DNA from: Shewanella marinintestina
Lineage (GTDB): Bacteria; Pseudomonadota; Gammaproteobacteria; Enterobacterales; Shewanellaceae
NCBI RefSeq assembly: GCF_023283845.1
Contig: NZ_JAKILC010000001.1
Location: forward strand, 434,001-498,000
DNA length: 64,000 nt
Reading direction: 5' to 3'
The translations under genes were made by a program, and so were the position numbers. This document shows, piece by piece, positions 38,040-46,882 of this stretch (its first letter is position 1; each line of letters starts with the position of its first letter). The notes beneath the pieces are model-generated. The model had not been told where the DNA came from and ran no database searches. It saw only the letters and a list, made by a program, of their open reading frames with translations.

Positions 38040-38714
38040 CTAATTGATCGGTTTCGCCTGAACAATATAACGCAGCGGCCCACCAGAGAATTCAGCACCA
38101 AACGGATAACATGTTACCAAGGTTAACGTCGCCTCACCGCCATCTTGAATCACATTAATGTCTGATTCGTGCGTTATTTTTGCTGCGGTTACTTTATAAA
38201 GTAAACTTTTACCAGAGACACCTTGCAACCGAATAAGCTGGCCTATTGTAATCCCATTTAGTCGAGCGAAGTGGGTATCTCGATGGCCTGCAATGACCGT
38301 ATTACCGCGGCTATTAATATTGGCTGACGATAACATTAGCGCCGGTCCAAATGCTAAGTTACGCCCTGATGCTCCCGAAAGCACATACAAACTGCTACCT
38401 TCACGCTCAGCATGAATAGCTGAAGTGTTGCTTGTTGTAGCAGCTAAAAAGTCTAGTTTTGCCACAGGATGAGTATCAGCCCAAGACCAAGGTTTATGAG
38501 GCTTTCTATCGAGTAATGTTTTCTGCCATGCTTGCTGTATTAAAAATTGGGCAAAATGTGCTTTAGCTTGCATATATCCGCCTTGTACAAATAGTCCGAC
38601 ACCAACGAAAAGTAATAATCCTGCCACCAATCGGTGAAAATAATAACCTTTACTTTGGCTTTTTCTCTTGTCTGCCAAACCTGTAAACGAGTTAAGTACA
38701 TCTATCTTTTGCAT
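38040..38714 (-). CDS. Class GN sortase of the proteobacterial dedicated sortase system
   Basis: 224-residue transpeptidase with one N-terminal membrane helix (about 28-47) and a periplasmic sortase domain. The catalytic triad is His144 (AGHRDTHF), Cys202 (LVTCYPFG) and Arg215 (GPLRYIV). Sortases cut an LPxTG-like signal and join the protein to an amine acceptor. This Gram-negative class occurs with a single dedicated target, encoded 53 bases upstream in the same direction. What it attaches the target to in a Gram-negative envelope is unknown. ATG at 38714. Confidence 0.92.
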   Translation of the reverse strand: MQKIDVLNSFTGLADKRKSQSKGYYFHRLVAGLLLFVGVGLFVQGGYMQAKAHFAQFLIQQAWQKTLLDRKPHKPWSWADTHPVAKLDFLAATTSNTSAIHAEREGSSLYVLSGASGRNLAFGPALMLSSANINSRGNTVIAGHRDTHFARLNGITIGQLIRLQGVSGKSLLYKVTAAKITHESDINVIQDGGEATLTLVTCYPFGAEFSGGPLRYIVQAKPIN

Positions 38715-38767
38715 AAGTGTTCTCGTCGATTATCCAAATTCCATCAACTCTTTGTCAGCTTAATAAT

Positions 38768-41212
38768 TTACATTGATGCATTTTCACTTCGGTAAAAAGA
38801 CAAGCGATACAAACCCGCTAGTAATATGAGCATGCTGCCAAAAATCAGTAACACATAACTATTGGTCCCCGTTTGCGGCAGTGTTTGCGTTCCCCCCTGC
38901 AAATTACTATGCCAGCCGTGGGGTAAATGTTGCTTTACTTGAGCACCTAGTGCCACTTCGCCTTGTGGTTTAACCGGGGTGATGTCTACCGCAACCAAAC
39001 TTGTATAGGCACTCATGATATGAAAGTTCATTGCAATCGCCGTAATTTGCTTTTCTATCCGTGCTTTATTCGCTCCTTGTTTACTTAACTCCAACGCGGC
39101 AATCTGTTTTCTTGCCCAAACCAGATCTAAACCTTTTTCCCCGCCTTTGCTGTCCAGCGGTAAGCGATGCTGCCAAAATTGCCCGGCTAAAAATCCTTGA
39201 ATAAGCAAATCATCATCCACAAAGCTAGGAATGCGAACCGCAACTAAAATAGGTTCATGGGCATATAGATCGGGGATCCTTACAGGCCAATAATCAGGAA
39301 TACTGCCATCACTAAACTTAAGCTCGACATCTGTCACTTGTGGCTTTTCAATTTTCTCAAGTAACTTAACCATTTTGTGATTCACTTCATCAAGCTTACC
39401 TATGTAGGTATAAGTCCCTCGTCCTAATTCGGCCGCCCGCTGCATAAAATGCGCGTTAGGCGCAGAGCCTATGCCAATGGTGAACAAGCGACTGTCCGCT
39501 AATTGCTCTTCGATTTGGGTAAATAACATTGATTCATTTGCCACTGCGCCATCAGTAATAAACAGAACTTGCCTAAGAGTTTGCTCTTTTACAGAATGAT
39601 GTGAACTGTGACTTAACAGGCTCTGTTGTTCTAACGCGGCATCAAGCGCTAAGGCTATTTCTGTGCCACCATTGGCTTGTAAAGCATTAATATAGCTTTG
39701 AGCAGCGCCAATGTTGGCAGCTGTGACAGGCATGGCTTTCTCAGACCATTTAGACACTCCAGAGTTAAATTGCAAAATATTAAAACTGTCTTGGGCTTTT
39801 AAGCCCGCCAGCGCATGCTTTAGTGCAGATTTTGCCTGAATAATGGCATCACCTGACATAGAGCCTGATGTATCAATCACCAAAATTAACTCTCTAGGGG
39901 TCGATAAGTATGTTTTATCACCTGCTTGTGGCGGCATTAACATCACTAATGCGTACTTATCTTGTTCCTGTTGTTGCGGCTGATTTTTTGCCTTTGGCTC
40001 TGCTTCGCTACTAACCCCTTCCCCACTAATTAACTTACCGCTAACGAATGGTGCTTTTGCAGGAGTATCGGTTTGAGGCACTTGGTGAGTTTTACCTTGC
40101 TGAGTAAATACAGCTGCAGTAGGTTCGCTGGCTTGCAAGGGCTGCCAGGTGAGCACAAAGTCACGGTTAGCTTTAACATCGTGCAACAATGTCACCTTAG
40201 CGGCGGCATCTTCCACCATATTAATGCTTACGCTATGATAAGGGCTGACGATGTTCTCAACCGCCATTGCCGCATCAAACAAAACCTCAATAGCAACAGT
40301 ATTTTCGCTATCTGTGTTCTCGGTATAAGTATTTTCGCTATCTGCATTTTCAGTATCACGACTTCTGGTGACTTCCCCAATTGCCGCAACCTGTTGATGT
40401 AAGCTCCGATCAGACAAACTGTCAGTATTTGCCTGCCCCGCAACATATTGCTGATACTCCTCAGGCCGGATCTGCTTCATGATTTGTTGGCTCAGCGCCT
40501 GTGCTTCATTAAGCTTGGCGTGATCTTGGCTATTAAGCTCCGTTTGCTTAGGCGTATACCTTGGGGCTATAACCATAGGAAAACGCAAACTAAACTCGCC
40601 ATCTCTATAATCAAGGGTTTCTTGATAGCTAAGTTCAACAATAAATTTTTCATTCGGTCCAAGGTTTGCCACCTCAGCTTTAAAAATATTTGCCCGTTTT
40701 TGCTCAAGTAAGCTGGCCTTCTTGCCTTGAGCTTTAGCTTGTTCAAACATGGCTTTGGCTTTTTTCTTTGGTTGGATCTGCCCTTCTATCACTCTATCGC
40801 CGATATAAAGCTTAAGCGTGTCAACCGCCGCCTCATTCGGTAATGGAAAAATATATTGACCATTAACCCATTGAGCCGAAGGATTGCTAAATTCATGACG
40901 CACAGCCACACGGTTTGTCCAACCAGAAACATCCATGCTCACTTTAGTCTGCAGTGGTAATGCCAGGCTCAATTCACCTTGCGCATTCTCAAACACTAAG
41001 CTGCCTTGTTTAATTTGATCTAAGCTAAACAGCTTGGCTATTACACCATTCACAGCTGTAGTTGTGTCTTCTATAGCCTCTGGTGTTGTTGCCAACGCCG
41101 ACACATTTGCTGCGAACAATAAACACAACATCGATAATGTTATCGGCGCTCTTTTTAACATGGTGTTGGAGGCTAAAGGCTCTTTTGCCTTAAGTGTAAA
41201 CAACCCAGTCAT
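38768..41212 (-). CDS. Marine proteobacterial sortase target protein (VIT and von Willebrand A domains, LPQTG signal)
   Basis: 814 residues. Order: signal peptide (about 17-42), VIT domain (about 60-200), a variable linker with Thr/Glu/Asn repeats (near 280-305), a von Willebrand A domain with metal-ion site DTSGSMSG starting at Asp447, and a C-terminal sorting signal: LPQTG at 778-782, a hydrophobic stretch and a basic tail. This is the layout of Gram-positive wall-anchored proteins, here in a Gram-negative. The ATG at 41212 has GGAG eight bases upstream; an internal start at residue 17 is less likely. It is the expected substrate of the sortase. Confidence 0.92.
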   Translation of the reverse strand: MTGLFTLKAKEPLASNTMLKRAPITLSMLCLLFAANVSALATTPEAIEDTTTAVNGVIAKLFSLDQIKQGSLVFENAQGELSLALPLQTKVSMDVSGWTNRVAVRHEFSNPSAQWVNGQYIFPLPNEAAVDTLKLYIGDRVIEGQIQPKKKAKAMFEQAKAQGKKASLLEQKRANIFKAEVANLGPNEKFIVELSYQETLDYRDGEFSLRFPMVIAPRYTPKQTELNSQDHAKLNEAQALSQQIMKQIRPEEYQQYVAGQANTDSLSDRSLHQQVAAIGEVTRSRDTENADSENTYTENTDSENTVAIEVLFDAAMAVENIVSPYHSVSINMVEDAAAKVTLLHDVKANRDFVLTWQPLQASEPTAAVFTQQGKTHQVPQTDTPAKAPFVSGKLISGEGVSSEAEPKAKNQPQQQEQDKYALVMLMPPQAGDKTYLSTPRELILVIDTSGSMSGDAIIQAKSALKHALAGLKAQDSFNILQFNSGVSKWSEKAMPVTAANIGAAQSYINALQANGGTEIALALDAALEQQSLLSHSSHHSVKEQTLRQVLFITDGAVANESMLFTQIEEQLADSRLFTIGIGSAPNAHFMQRAAELGRGTYTYIGKLDEVNHKMVKLLEKIEKPQVTDVELKFSDGSIPDYWPVRIPDLYAHEPILVAVRIPSFVDDDLLIQGFLAGQFWQHRLPLDSKGGEKGLDLVWARKQIAALELSKQGANKARIEKQITAIAMNFHIMSAYTSLVAVDITPVKPQGEVALGAQVKQHLPHGWHSNLQGGTQTLPQTGTNSYVLLIFGSMLILLAGLYRLSFYRSENASM
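40298..40344 (-). repeat. Short 30-bp-period repeat in the sortase target gene
   Basis: A 17-base sequence (AGTATTTTCGCTATCTG on the plus strand) occurs at 40298-40314 and again at 40328-40344. On the coding strand it encodes a repeated Asp-Ser-Glu-Asn-Thr stretch between the VIT and vWA domains. Confidence 0.7.
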
Positions 41213-41303
41213 CTTTACTCCCTAATCCTTGTCAGCTATCTACTGCGCACTGAGCCAACTCTGCTCTCAATGAATCAACTCAGTGTTTAGCAATCCTTTA
41301 CGG

Positions 41304-42053
41304 TTACTTGGCAGAAAATGCCGCTAACGAGCCATCTTGATTTTGTAGCTTTAGGGTCACTCGGCGATCAAAGAAATCATTCTCAAAGCTTTGCTCCGCC
41401 ATTAATGGCGATGAATCACCGAATGCTTGATTATGTAAGCGCTGCTCAGTAACACCCTGTTCAATCAAATAGCTTTTCACTTCAGCAACGCGTTGCTCTG
41501 ACAAAGCTTGGTTGTAATCGCCATCTCCTCGACGGTCGGCGTAGCCGGTTAAGTCCAGCGTTAACTCTGGCGATAATGACATTGCATAAGCAATATCATT
41601 TAGCTGACTCTGAAAGTGTGGCTCAATAGTTGAAGAGCCGGTTTTAAACTGGATATTTAACCCTAATGCCAATTCCGTTAACTTCTGCTCTTGGGCCATT
41701 TTTAAATTAGTTAATTGTTGCTGCGCTTGCTCATACTGATCTGATAGCTCAACCAGCGACTCATTCTGCTGATTAAGGGCAATCAGCTGCTGCTCTTTTT
41801 CATCTAACATAGCTTGCTGACTTTTTAAGGCATCGTCATCTCCAACAGACTTCCCCACTAAGGTACCGGTGAAAGCGCCGATAATGGCACCAACAGGTCC
41901 CCCGACTACCGCGCCAAGTACAATGCCAGATGTAAGACCAATCAGTTCTTCGTTATTACTGCTACTTTCAACTTCAACACTTTGCTCAGCTGTAGCTTGG
42001 GTTGAAAATACTAATGCGCCAATAATGAGAGTAGAGATAAGTTGCTTTTTCAT
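41304..42053 (-). CDS. pdsO: Sortase-associated OmpA-like protein PdsO
   Basis: 249 residues. A signal peptide (MKKQLISTLIIGALVFSTQATA), a glycine-zipper membrane stretch (GAVVGGPVGAIIGAFTGTLVG, about 42-62), a coiled coil (about 70-120), and a C-terminal OmpA peptidoglycan-binding domain (LTGYADRRGDGDYNQALSE). It should bridge the outer membrane or periplasm to peptidoglycan. The ATG at 42051-42053 has AAGGGG upstream; a frame extending to 42224 has no such support. It lies 91 bases upstream of the target gene on the same strand and diverges from pdsR. Confidence 0.9.
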   Translation of the reverse strand: MKKQLISTLIIGALVFSTQATAEQSVEVESSSNNEELIGLTSGIVLGAVVGGPVGAIIGAFTGTLVGKSVGDDDALKSQQAMLDEKEQQLIALNQQNESLVELSDQYEQAQQQLTNLKMAQEQKLTELALGLNIQFKTGSSTIEPHFQSQLNDIAYAMSLSPELTLDLTGYADRRGDGDYNQALSEQRVAEVKSYLIEQGVTEQRLHNQAFGDSSPLMAEQSFENDFFDRRVTLKLQNQDGSLAAFSAK

Positions 42054-42301
42054 GGTGTTCCCCTTGAGATATTGATTTAATTGCGAATGGTCATAACCGG
42101 TCGCTAAATTAAGTTTGTTAAGTGCTGTTGTTTCGATGACTGTATTTAAACTGATTGAAATGGCTTTTAAGGGGAGCAAAAAAGGCGATTTCAGGGTCAA
42201 TTGTGGCAACAAAATGGCAATCACGGTTCACGACTTCAAACCCAAGTATTTTGCTGTATAGTCACAACCCATTAGACAGATAAGGTGCAAGTAAAGACAT
42301 C
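42054..42301. promoter_or_regulatory. Shared control region between pdsO and pdsR
   Basis: A 248-base divergent intergenic region. A good -10 for pdsR, TATAGT, lies at 42257-42262; the -35 is weak. If PdsR regulates the sortase locus, its binding sites should be here. I see no clear repeat. Confidence 0.45.
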
Positions 42302-42994
42302 ATGAAACGAATTGCTATAGTCGAAGATGAAGCGGCGATTAGAGAGAACTACAAAGAGGTATTGCAGCAACAGGGCTACTGTGTGCAAGCTTATGCTAAC
42401 CGTCCGCAGGCCATGCAAGCATTTAATACCCGCTTACCCGATTTGGCGATTATTGACATTGGCTTAGAAAATGAGATTGATGGTGGCTTTACCCTTTGTC
42501 AGTCACTCAGAGCCATGTCGAGTACTTTACCAATTATCTTCTTAACAGCTCGCGATAGTGACTTTGACACAGTATGTGGTCTGCGCCTTGGCGCCGATGA
42601 CTACCTAAGTAAAGATGTTAGCTTCCCTCACCTTATTGCACGTCTAGCAGCTTTATTTAGACGCTCAGATCTAAAAAATGCCAGCATTGATGAGAGCCAT
42701 ATTGTTGAACATGGTTTATTAACGATTGACGTAAATCGTATGCAAGTGTTTTGGAATGGGGTGCAAATCGAACTCACTGTGACTGAATTTTGGATGGTTC
42801 ACGCGCTAGCTAAACGCCCGGGTCATGTACGTCAACGCCAGGAGTTGATGCAAGAAGCTAAAATCTTTGTCGACGACTCAACCATTACCTCCCATGTAAA
42901 ACGTATTCGTAAAAAGTTTATCGCACAGGATCCACAGTTCGATTGTATCGATACCGTGTATGGCATGGGTTATCGCTGGGATTCCCACAGTTAA
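42302..42994 (+). CDS. pdsR: PDS system DNA-binding response regulator
   Basis: 230 residues, OmpR/PhoB type. Receiver domain about 1-120 with phospho-acceptor Asp52, Thr82 (FLTARDS) and Lys104 (YLSKD). A winged-helix DNA-binding domain follows (about 130-228, RIRKKFIAQDPQFDCIDTVY). It is predicted to be phosphorylated by PdsS, encoded 67 bases downstream, and to control the divergent sortase genes. Name follows the dedicated sortase system family. Confidence 0.92.
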   Translation: MKRIAIVEDEAAIRENYKEVLQQQGYCVQAYANRPQAMQAFNTRLPDLAIIDIGLENEIDGGFTLCQSLRAMSSTLPIIFLTARDSDFDTVCGLRLGADDYLSKDVSFPHLIARLAALFRRSDLKNASIDESHIVEHGLLTIDVNRMQVFWNGVQIELTVTEFWMVHALAKRPGHVRQRQELMQEAKIFVDDSTITSHVKRIRKKFIAQDPQFDCIDTVYGMGYRWDSHS

Positions 42995-43061
42995 TTATTA
43001 AGTTTCGAGCTCAAATAAGCAGTTCGCTGAGTAATATCATCATTTAGGTATTGGTTACGCC

Positions 43062-45245
43062 ATGTTTAATTTGCCCATAGGTCTGCGCACTAAAGTCGCA
43101 GTGTTATCGCTTTTCTTACTCTGCCTACCTTGGCTTGGGTACCAGTACGTATGGGAAATGGAAAAATACCTGCGCCACGGCCAAGAAAAAACATTGGAAG
43201 GCACCACCCAAGCCTTGGCAACAGCCCTACATGAGCGACCAAAGCTGTTTGATAGCCAAGCCAGCTTTTTAACTCAGGTAGAAAAAGGCCGCGACTTATA
43301 TGCCTATCCGCTATCAGGCCCGATTCAACTCGATGGCAAGCTCAACGATTGGAGCAGTTATCGCCACCGTACACTTAACTATGGCGTCGATAACCAAATC
43401 TATAAAAGCGATGAGTCCAAGCCTCTACAGATGAGCTTCACTCATATGGTGGGCAAATACGCTGGCTACCTATATGCATTCTTTGAAGTCACAGATCCTA
43501 ACGTTATCTATCGTGGTAAAAATAGCCTAAGCATAGATAGAAACGATCATATTGCCATTGCCACCCTCGCGCCCGATGGTCAGTTTCGTCGCTATATTGT
43601 GGCGACAACTCAAGATGGTTGGATAAGTGCGTTTGAGTTACCCGAAGATCCGGGGCTATCAAAACCGGTTACCCCTGAAGTTAAAATCCAAGGTAAGTGG
43701 ACTAGAAGCAAACAAGGTTATAATGTTGAGCTACGTATCCCGCTTAATATGGTCGGTAGCAAGCTTGGCTTTGCTGTTTACGATGTAAACGATAGCAAAA
43801 CTCGCGCTCTTGATGCCGTTGTCGGTACCTCTGCCATCGATGATGTCAGTAAGCTCGGTACTGTATTGGTACCATCACCAGAGATAGAAAGCATTATTAA
43901 AGGCATGAGCCATAATAGCTCACGTATTTGGGTCGTTGATAAACACGGCCGCGTATTGGCAAAGTCTGGCGATATTCGCTCAGATAACAGCGTATGGTCA
44001 CGTTCATCGATTGATAAAGAAGATAATTCCGGCTGGGGTAAGTTTAAGCAAGAATACTTACGCCCACTGTACTACAAAATACTGACCATCCCCGCCAAAG
44101 ACTTTATTGATTCCTTACAAGATTCTACGGTCCTTCAAGGCAGTCATATCACCAAAGCGCTCAATGGTCAGCAAGGCTCAACTTGGCGCCTCACTCCCGA
44201 TAGCAAAGCCGTGGTACTTGCCGCTGCAAGCCCTATTTGGATTGACGACAAAGTGATGGGCGTGGTGATTGCAGAAGAAACCACCCATGGTATTCGCACG
44301 CTCAGAAACAAAGCTTTAGAAAAGTTGTTCAACGTGATCTTAACCATCATGAGTATGGGCACCTTAGCGCTATTTTTCTTCGCCTCGAATATTTCAAGCC
44401 GTATACGTAAACTGCGTGATGAAGCTGAGCAAGCAATTGATAGCCAAGGGCGGATTAAAAATGAAATCCAGGGCTCTAAAGTACGCGATGAAATTGGCGA
44501 CCTATCAAGAAGTTTTGCCAGTATTGTTAGCCGCTTAAGTCAGTACACTCATTATTTAGAAAATATGTCTTCACGCTTGTCTCATGAGTTAAGAACCCCT
44601 GTAGCCGTGGTGCGATCATCGCTTGAGCACTTAGGACTGCAAGAGTTAAACCCTGATAGCCGTAAATATGTTGATCGGGCACAAGAAGGGGTTAATCGCC
44701 TCAATATGATCTTAAATAATATGAGCGAAGCAACCCGTTTAGAAGAGAGCCTCTCTCATGCAGAGCAAACTGTATTTCCTTTAGAGAAAGTCATCAGTGG
44801 TTGCATGCAAGGCTATCAAATGACCTACCCGGAGCAAACTTTTACACTCGATATCACACAAGAGAATATCCCTGTAAAAGGAGTGCCCGAGTACATTGCG
44901 CAGCTGATGGACAAACTCATCGCCAATGCACTTGAGTTTAGCCATAACAATACACCGATTGAGGTGTCGCTCAACCTAAAAGGCAAGTCTGCCGAGCTCA
45001 GTGTGTGTAACCAAGGACCAGCTTTACCCGAAAATATGGCAGAGCAGATCTTCGAGTCTATGGTGTCGGTTAGAGCGCAAAAAGCCCAAGATAAACCTCA
45101 CCTTGGCTTAGGGCTTTATATTGCGAGATTAATTTGCCAATTTCACCATGGAAAAATCATCGCGCGTAATACCCAAGATAAACAAGCTGAGATCAATGGG
45201 GTGAAAATCACGATTAGTCTGCCTATTACCAAAACGTCGGCTTAA
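43062..45245 (+). CDS. pdsS: PDS system sensor histidine kinase
   Basis: 727-residue inner-membrane kinase. Membrane helix 1 is near 12-28 and helix 2 near 424-446, enclosing a periplasmic sensor of about 390 residues. That sensor contains PIQLDGKLNDWSSY and DHIAIATLAPDGQF, resembling the CBM9-like carbohydrate-binding fold. A HAMP-like linker, the H-box LSHELRTPVAVV and an ATPase domain follow (N-box DKLIANALEFS, G-box LGLGLYIARL). It likely senses an envelope or glycan signal and phosphorylates PdsR. The signal is unknown. Confidence 0.92.
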   Translation: MFNLPIGLRTKVAVLSLFLLCLPWLGYQYVWEMEKYLRHGQEKTLEGTTQALATALHERPKLFDSQASFLTQVEKGRDLYAYPLSGPIQLDGKLNDWSSYRHRTLNYGVDNQIYKSDESKPLQMSFTHMVGKYAGYLYAFFEVTDPNVIYRGKNSLSIDRNDHIAIATLAPDGQFRRYIVATTQDGWISAFELPEDPGLSKPVTPEVKIQGKWTRSKQGYNVELRIPLNMVGSKLGFAVYDVNDSKTRALDAVVGTSAIDDVSKLGTVLVPSPEIESIIKGMSHNSSRIWVVDKHGRVLAKSGDIRSDNSVWSRSSIDKEDNSGWGKFKQEYLRPLYYKILTIPAKDFIDSLQDSTVLQGSHITKALNGQQGSTWRLTPDSKAVVLAAASPIWIDDKVMGVVIAEETTHGIRTLRNKALEKLFNVILTIMSMGTLALFFFASNISSRIRKLRDEAEQAIDSQGRIKNEIQGSKVRDEIGDLSRSFASIVSRLSQYTHYLENMSSRLSHELRTPVAVVRSSLEHLGLQELNPDSRKYVDRAQEGVNRLNMILNNMSEATRLEESLSHAEQTVFPLEKVISGCMQGYQMTYPEQTFTLDITQENIPVKGVPEYIAQLMDKLIANALEFSHNNTPIEVSLNLKGKSAELSVCNQGPALPENMAEQIFESMVSVRAQKAQDKPHLGLGLYIARLICQFHHGKIIARNTQDKQAEINGVKITISLPITKTSA

Positions 45246-45444
45246 GCGTTTTAGCATTTTTGGATTACAGCCATAATGAAAAGAGCAACTGACGATAACA
45301 CCCAAATCCAGTGTCAGTGGATCAGGTTATCATCGGTAACCAAAGTGGCTAATGCTGGCATTTGAGAAGCTGAACATATTGACACTTCCATTTAGCCGTT
45401 TAGATGTTAAGATGGCTAAAAATAAAACTGATGGAATTCACCCT
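45246..45444 (+). promoter_or_regulatory. metC control region with three MetJ-like boxes
   Basis: AGCCGTTT (45394-45401), AGATGTTA (45402-45409) and AGATGGCT (45410-45417) are three contiguous octamers, each matching the MetJ consensus AGACGTCT at 5-6 positions. TTGACA at 45379-45384 is a candidate -35, so the boxes would cover the -10 region. This is where the methionine repressor should bind in a metC gene. Confidence 0.55.
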
Positions 45445-46626
45445 ATGAAAAAAGAAACACAAATAGTCAGTCTAGGCCGTGATAAAAAATGGACTCAAGG
45501 GGTGATTAACCCGCCAGTTTACCGCGCATCAACCATGGTGTTTGATACCATTGAAGACATGCGTTTTGCAGCTAAAAATAAAGCTAACGGCGAAATGTTT
45601 TATGGGCGACGTGGTGGCCCAACTCACTTTGCATTTCAAGCAGCAATTGCTGAGCTCGAAGGTGGTGTCGGTACCGCACTTTATCCATCAGGCAGTGCAG
45701 CCATCAGCAACAGCTTATTATCGTTTTTAAAGGCTGGCGATCATCTGTTAATGGTTGATAGTGCCTATGAACCGACACGCGATCTTTGTAATAAGCTACT
45801 GGCAGGCTATGGCATTGAAACCACTTATTACGACCCAATGATTGGCGCAGGTATTGAAGCACTTATTCAGCCTAATACCAAAGTGCTATTTCTTGAATCT
45901 CCAGGTTCTATCACCATGGAAATTCAAGATGTACCGACACTCAGCCGCATAGCCCACCAGCACAATATCGTTGTGATGCTCGACAATACCTGGGCCTCCC
46001 CCATTAATTCCCGCCCTTTTGAAATGGGCGTCGATATCTCGATTCAAGCCGCGACTAAATACATTGTCGGTCACTCCGATGTGATGATGGGAACAGCAAC
46101 CGCAAATGCACAGCATTGGGAACAACTGCGTGAAAATAGCTACTTGCTAGGCCAATGTACTTCTCCCGATGACGTGTATCTTGCAAGTCGTGGACTGAGA
46201 ACGTTAGGTATTCGCTTAGCCCAGCATGAGCAAAATGCCCTTAAAGTCGCTAATTGGTTGGCGACTCGCCCAGAGGTCGATCACCTGCGACACCCAGCAT
46301 TTGAATCATGCCCTGGTCATGAGTTCTTTAAACGTGACTTTAGTGCCTCAAACGGCTTATTTTCATTTGTATTAAAACAAGGTGACGTGCGCTCTATCAC
46401 CGCCTTTGTTGAAAATATGCAGCACTTTAAAATGGGCTTTTCATGGGGTGGATTTGAAAGTTTAATTCTTGGCGTATTTGGCATTGATAAGCTACGTACT
46501 GCAACTCAGTGGGACAGCAGTAAACCATTAATTCGTTTACATATTGGTCTTGAAAATGTCGATGACTTAATTGCCGATTTAGACGCTGCCTTTGAGCGTT
46601 ATAATCAAGTACTCAATAATCGATAA
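45445..46626 (+). CDS. metC: Cystathionine beta-lyase
   Basis: 393-residue PLP enzyme converting cystathionine to homocysteine in methionine synthesis. The PLP lysine is in SIQAATKYIVGHSDVMMG (Lys near 210), with LFLESPGSITMEIQD and MLDNTWASP upstream. The ATG at 45445 (MKKETQIVSLGRDKKW) lines up with E. coli MetC (395 residues). A frame reaching back to 45352 would translate through the MetJ-like operator, so it is rejected. A terminator follows. Confidence 0.93.
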   Translation: MKKETQIVSLGRDKKWTQGVINPPVYRASTMVFDTIEDMRFAAKNKANGEMFYGRRGGPTHFAFQAAIAELEGGVGTALYPSGSAAISNSLLSFLKAGDHLLMVDSAYEPTRDLCNKLLAGYGIETTYYDPMIGAGIEALIQPNTKVLFLESPGSITMEIQDVPTLSRIAHQHNIVVMLDNTWASPINSRPFEMGVDISIQAATKYIVGHSDVMMGTATANAQHWEQLRENSYLLGQCTSPDDVYLASRGLRTLGIRLAQHEQNALKVANWLATRPEVDHLRHPAFESCPGHEFFKRDFSASNGLFSFVLKQGDVRSITAFVENMQHFKMGFSWGGFESLILGVFGIDKLRTATQWDSSKPLIRLHIGLENVDDLIADLDAAFERYNQVLNNR

Positions 46627-46644
46627 AGCCAATAATAGAGACTA

Positions 46645-46673
46645 AATAAGCCAGCTTAATGCTGGCTTTTTAT
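46645..46673 (+). terminator. Terminator of metC
   Basis: AAGCCAGC and GCTGGCTT form an 8-bp stem with a TTAAT loop and a T-run. Confidence 0.85.
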
Positions 46674-46882
46674 TAACCTTACAAACCGCCTTAATCACTA
46701 GAAAATGAATGACTCCTTCCCCCTACATTTATAATAAAAATATAAAGATAAATGTAACTTCACTTCTATCGACTCTTGATATTTATCGCGCATTGCTTAA
46801 AGTATTAGCAACAAGTCGTAACGTATTCACAACCTTCTAAGGTCGCGTTCGATACAGAAACTCATAATAATGGTGTAATACC

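Noticed and set aside
42054..42224. N-terminal extension of PdsO
   Set aside because: The ATG at 42053 has AAGGGG and starts a clean signal peptide; the extension would hide it.
45352..45444. N-terminal extension of MetC
   Set aside because: It would translate through the promoter and MetJ-like boxes, and E. coli MetC starts at the shorter position.
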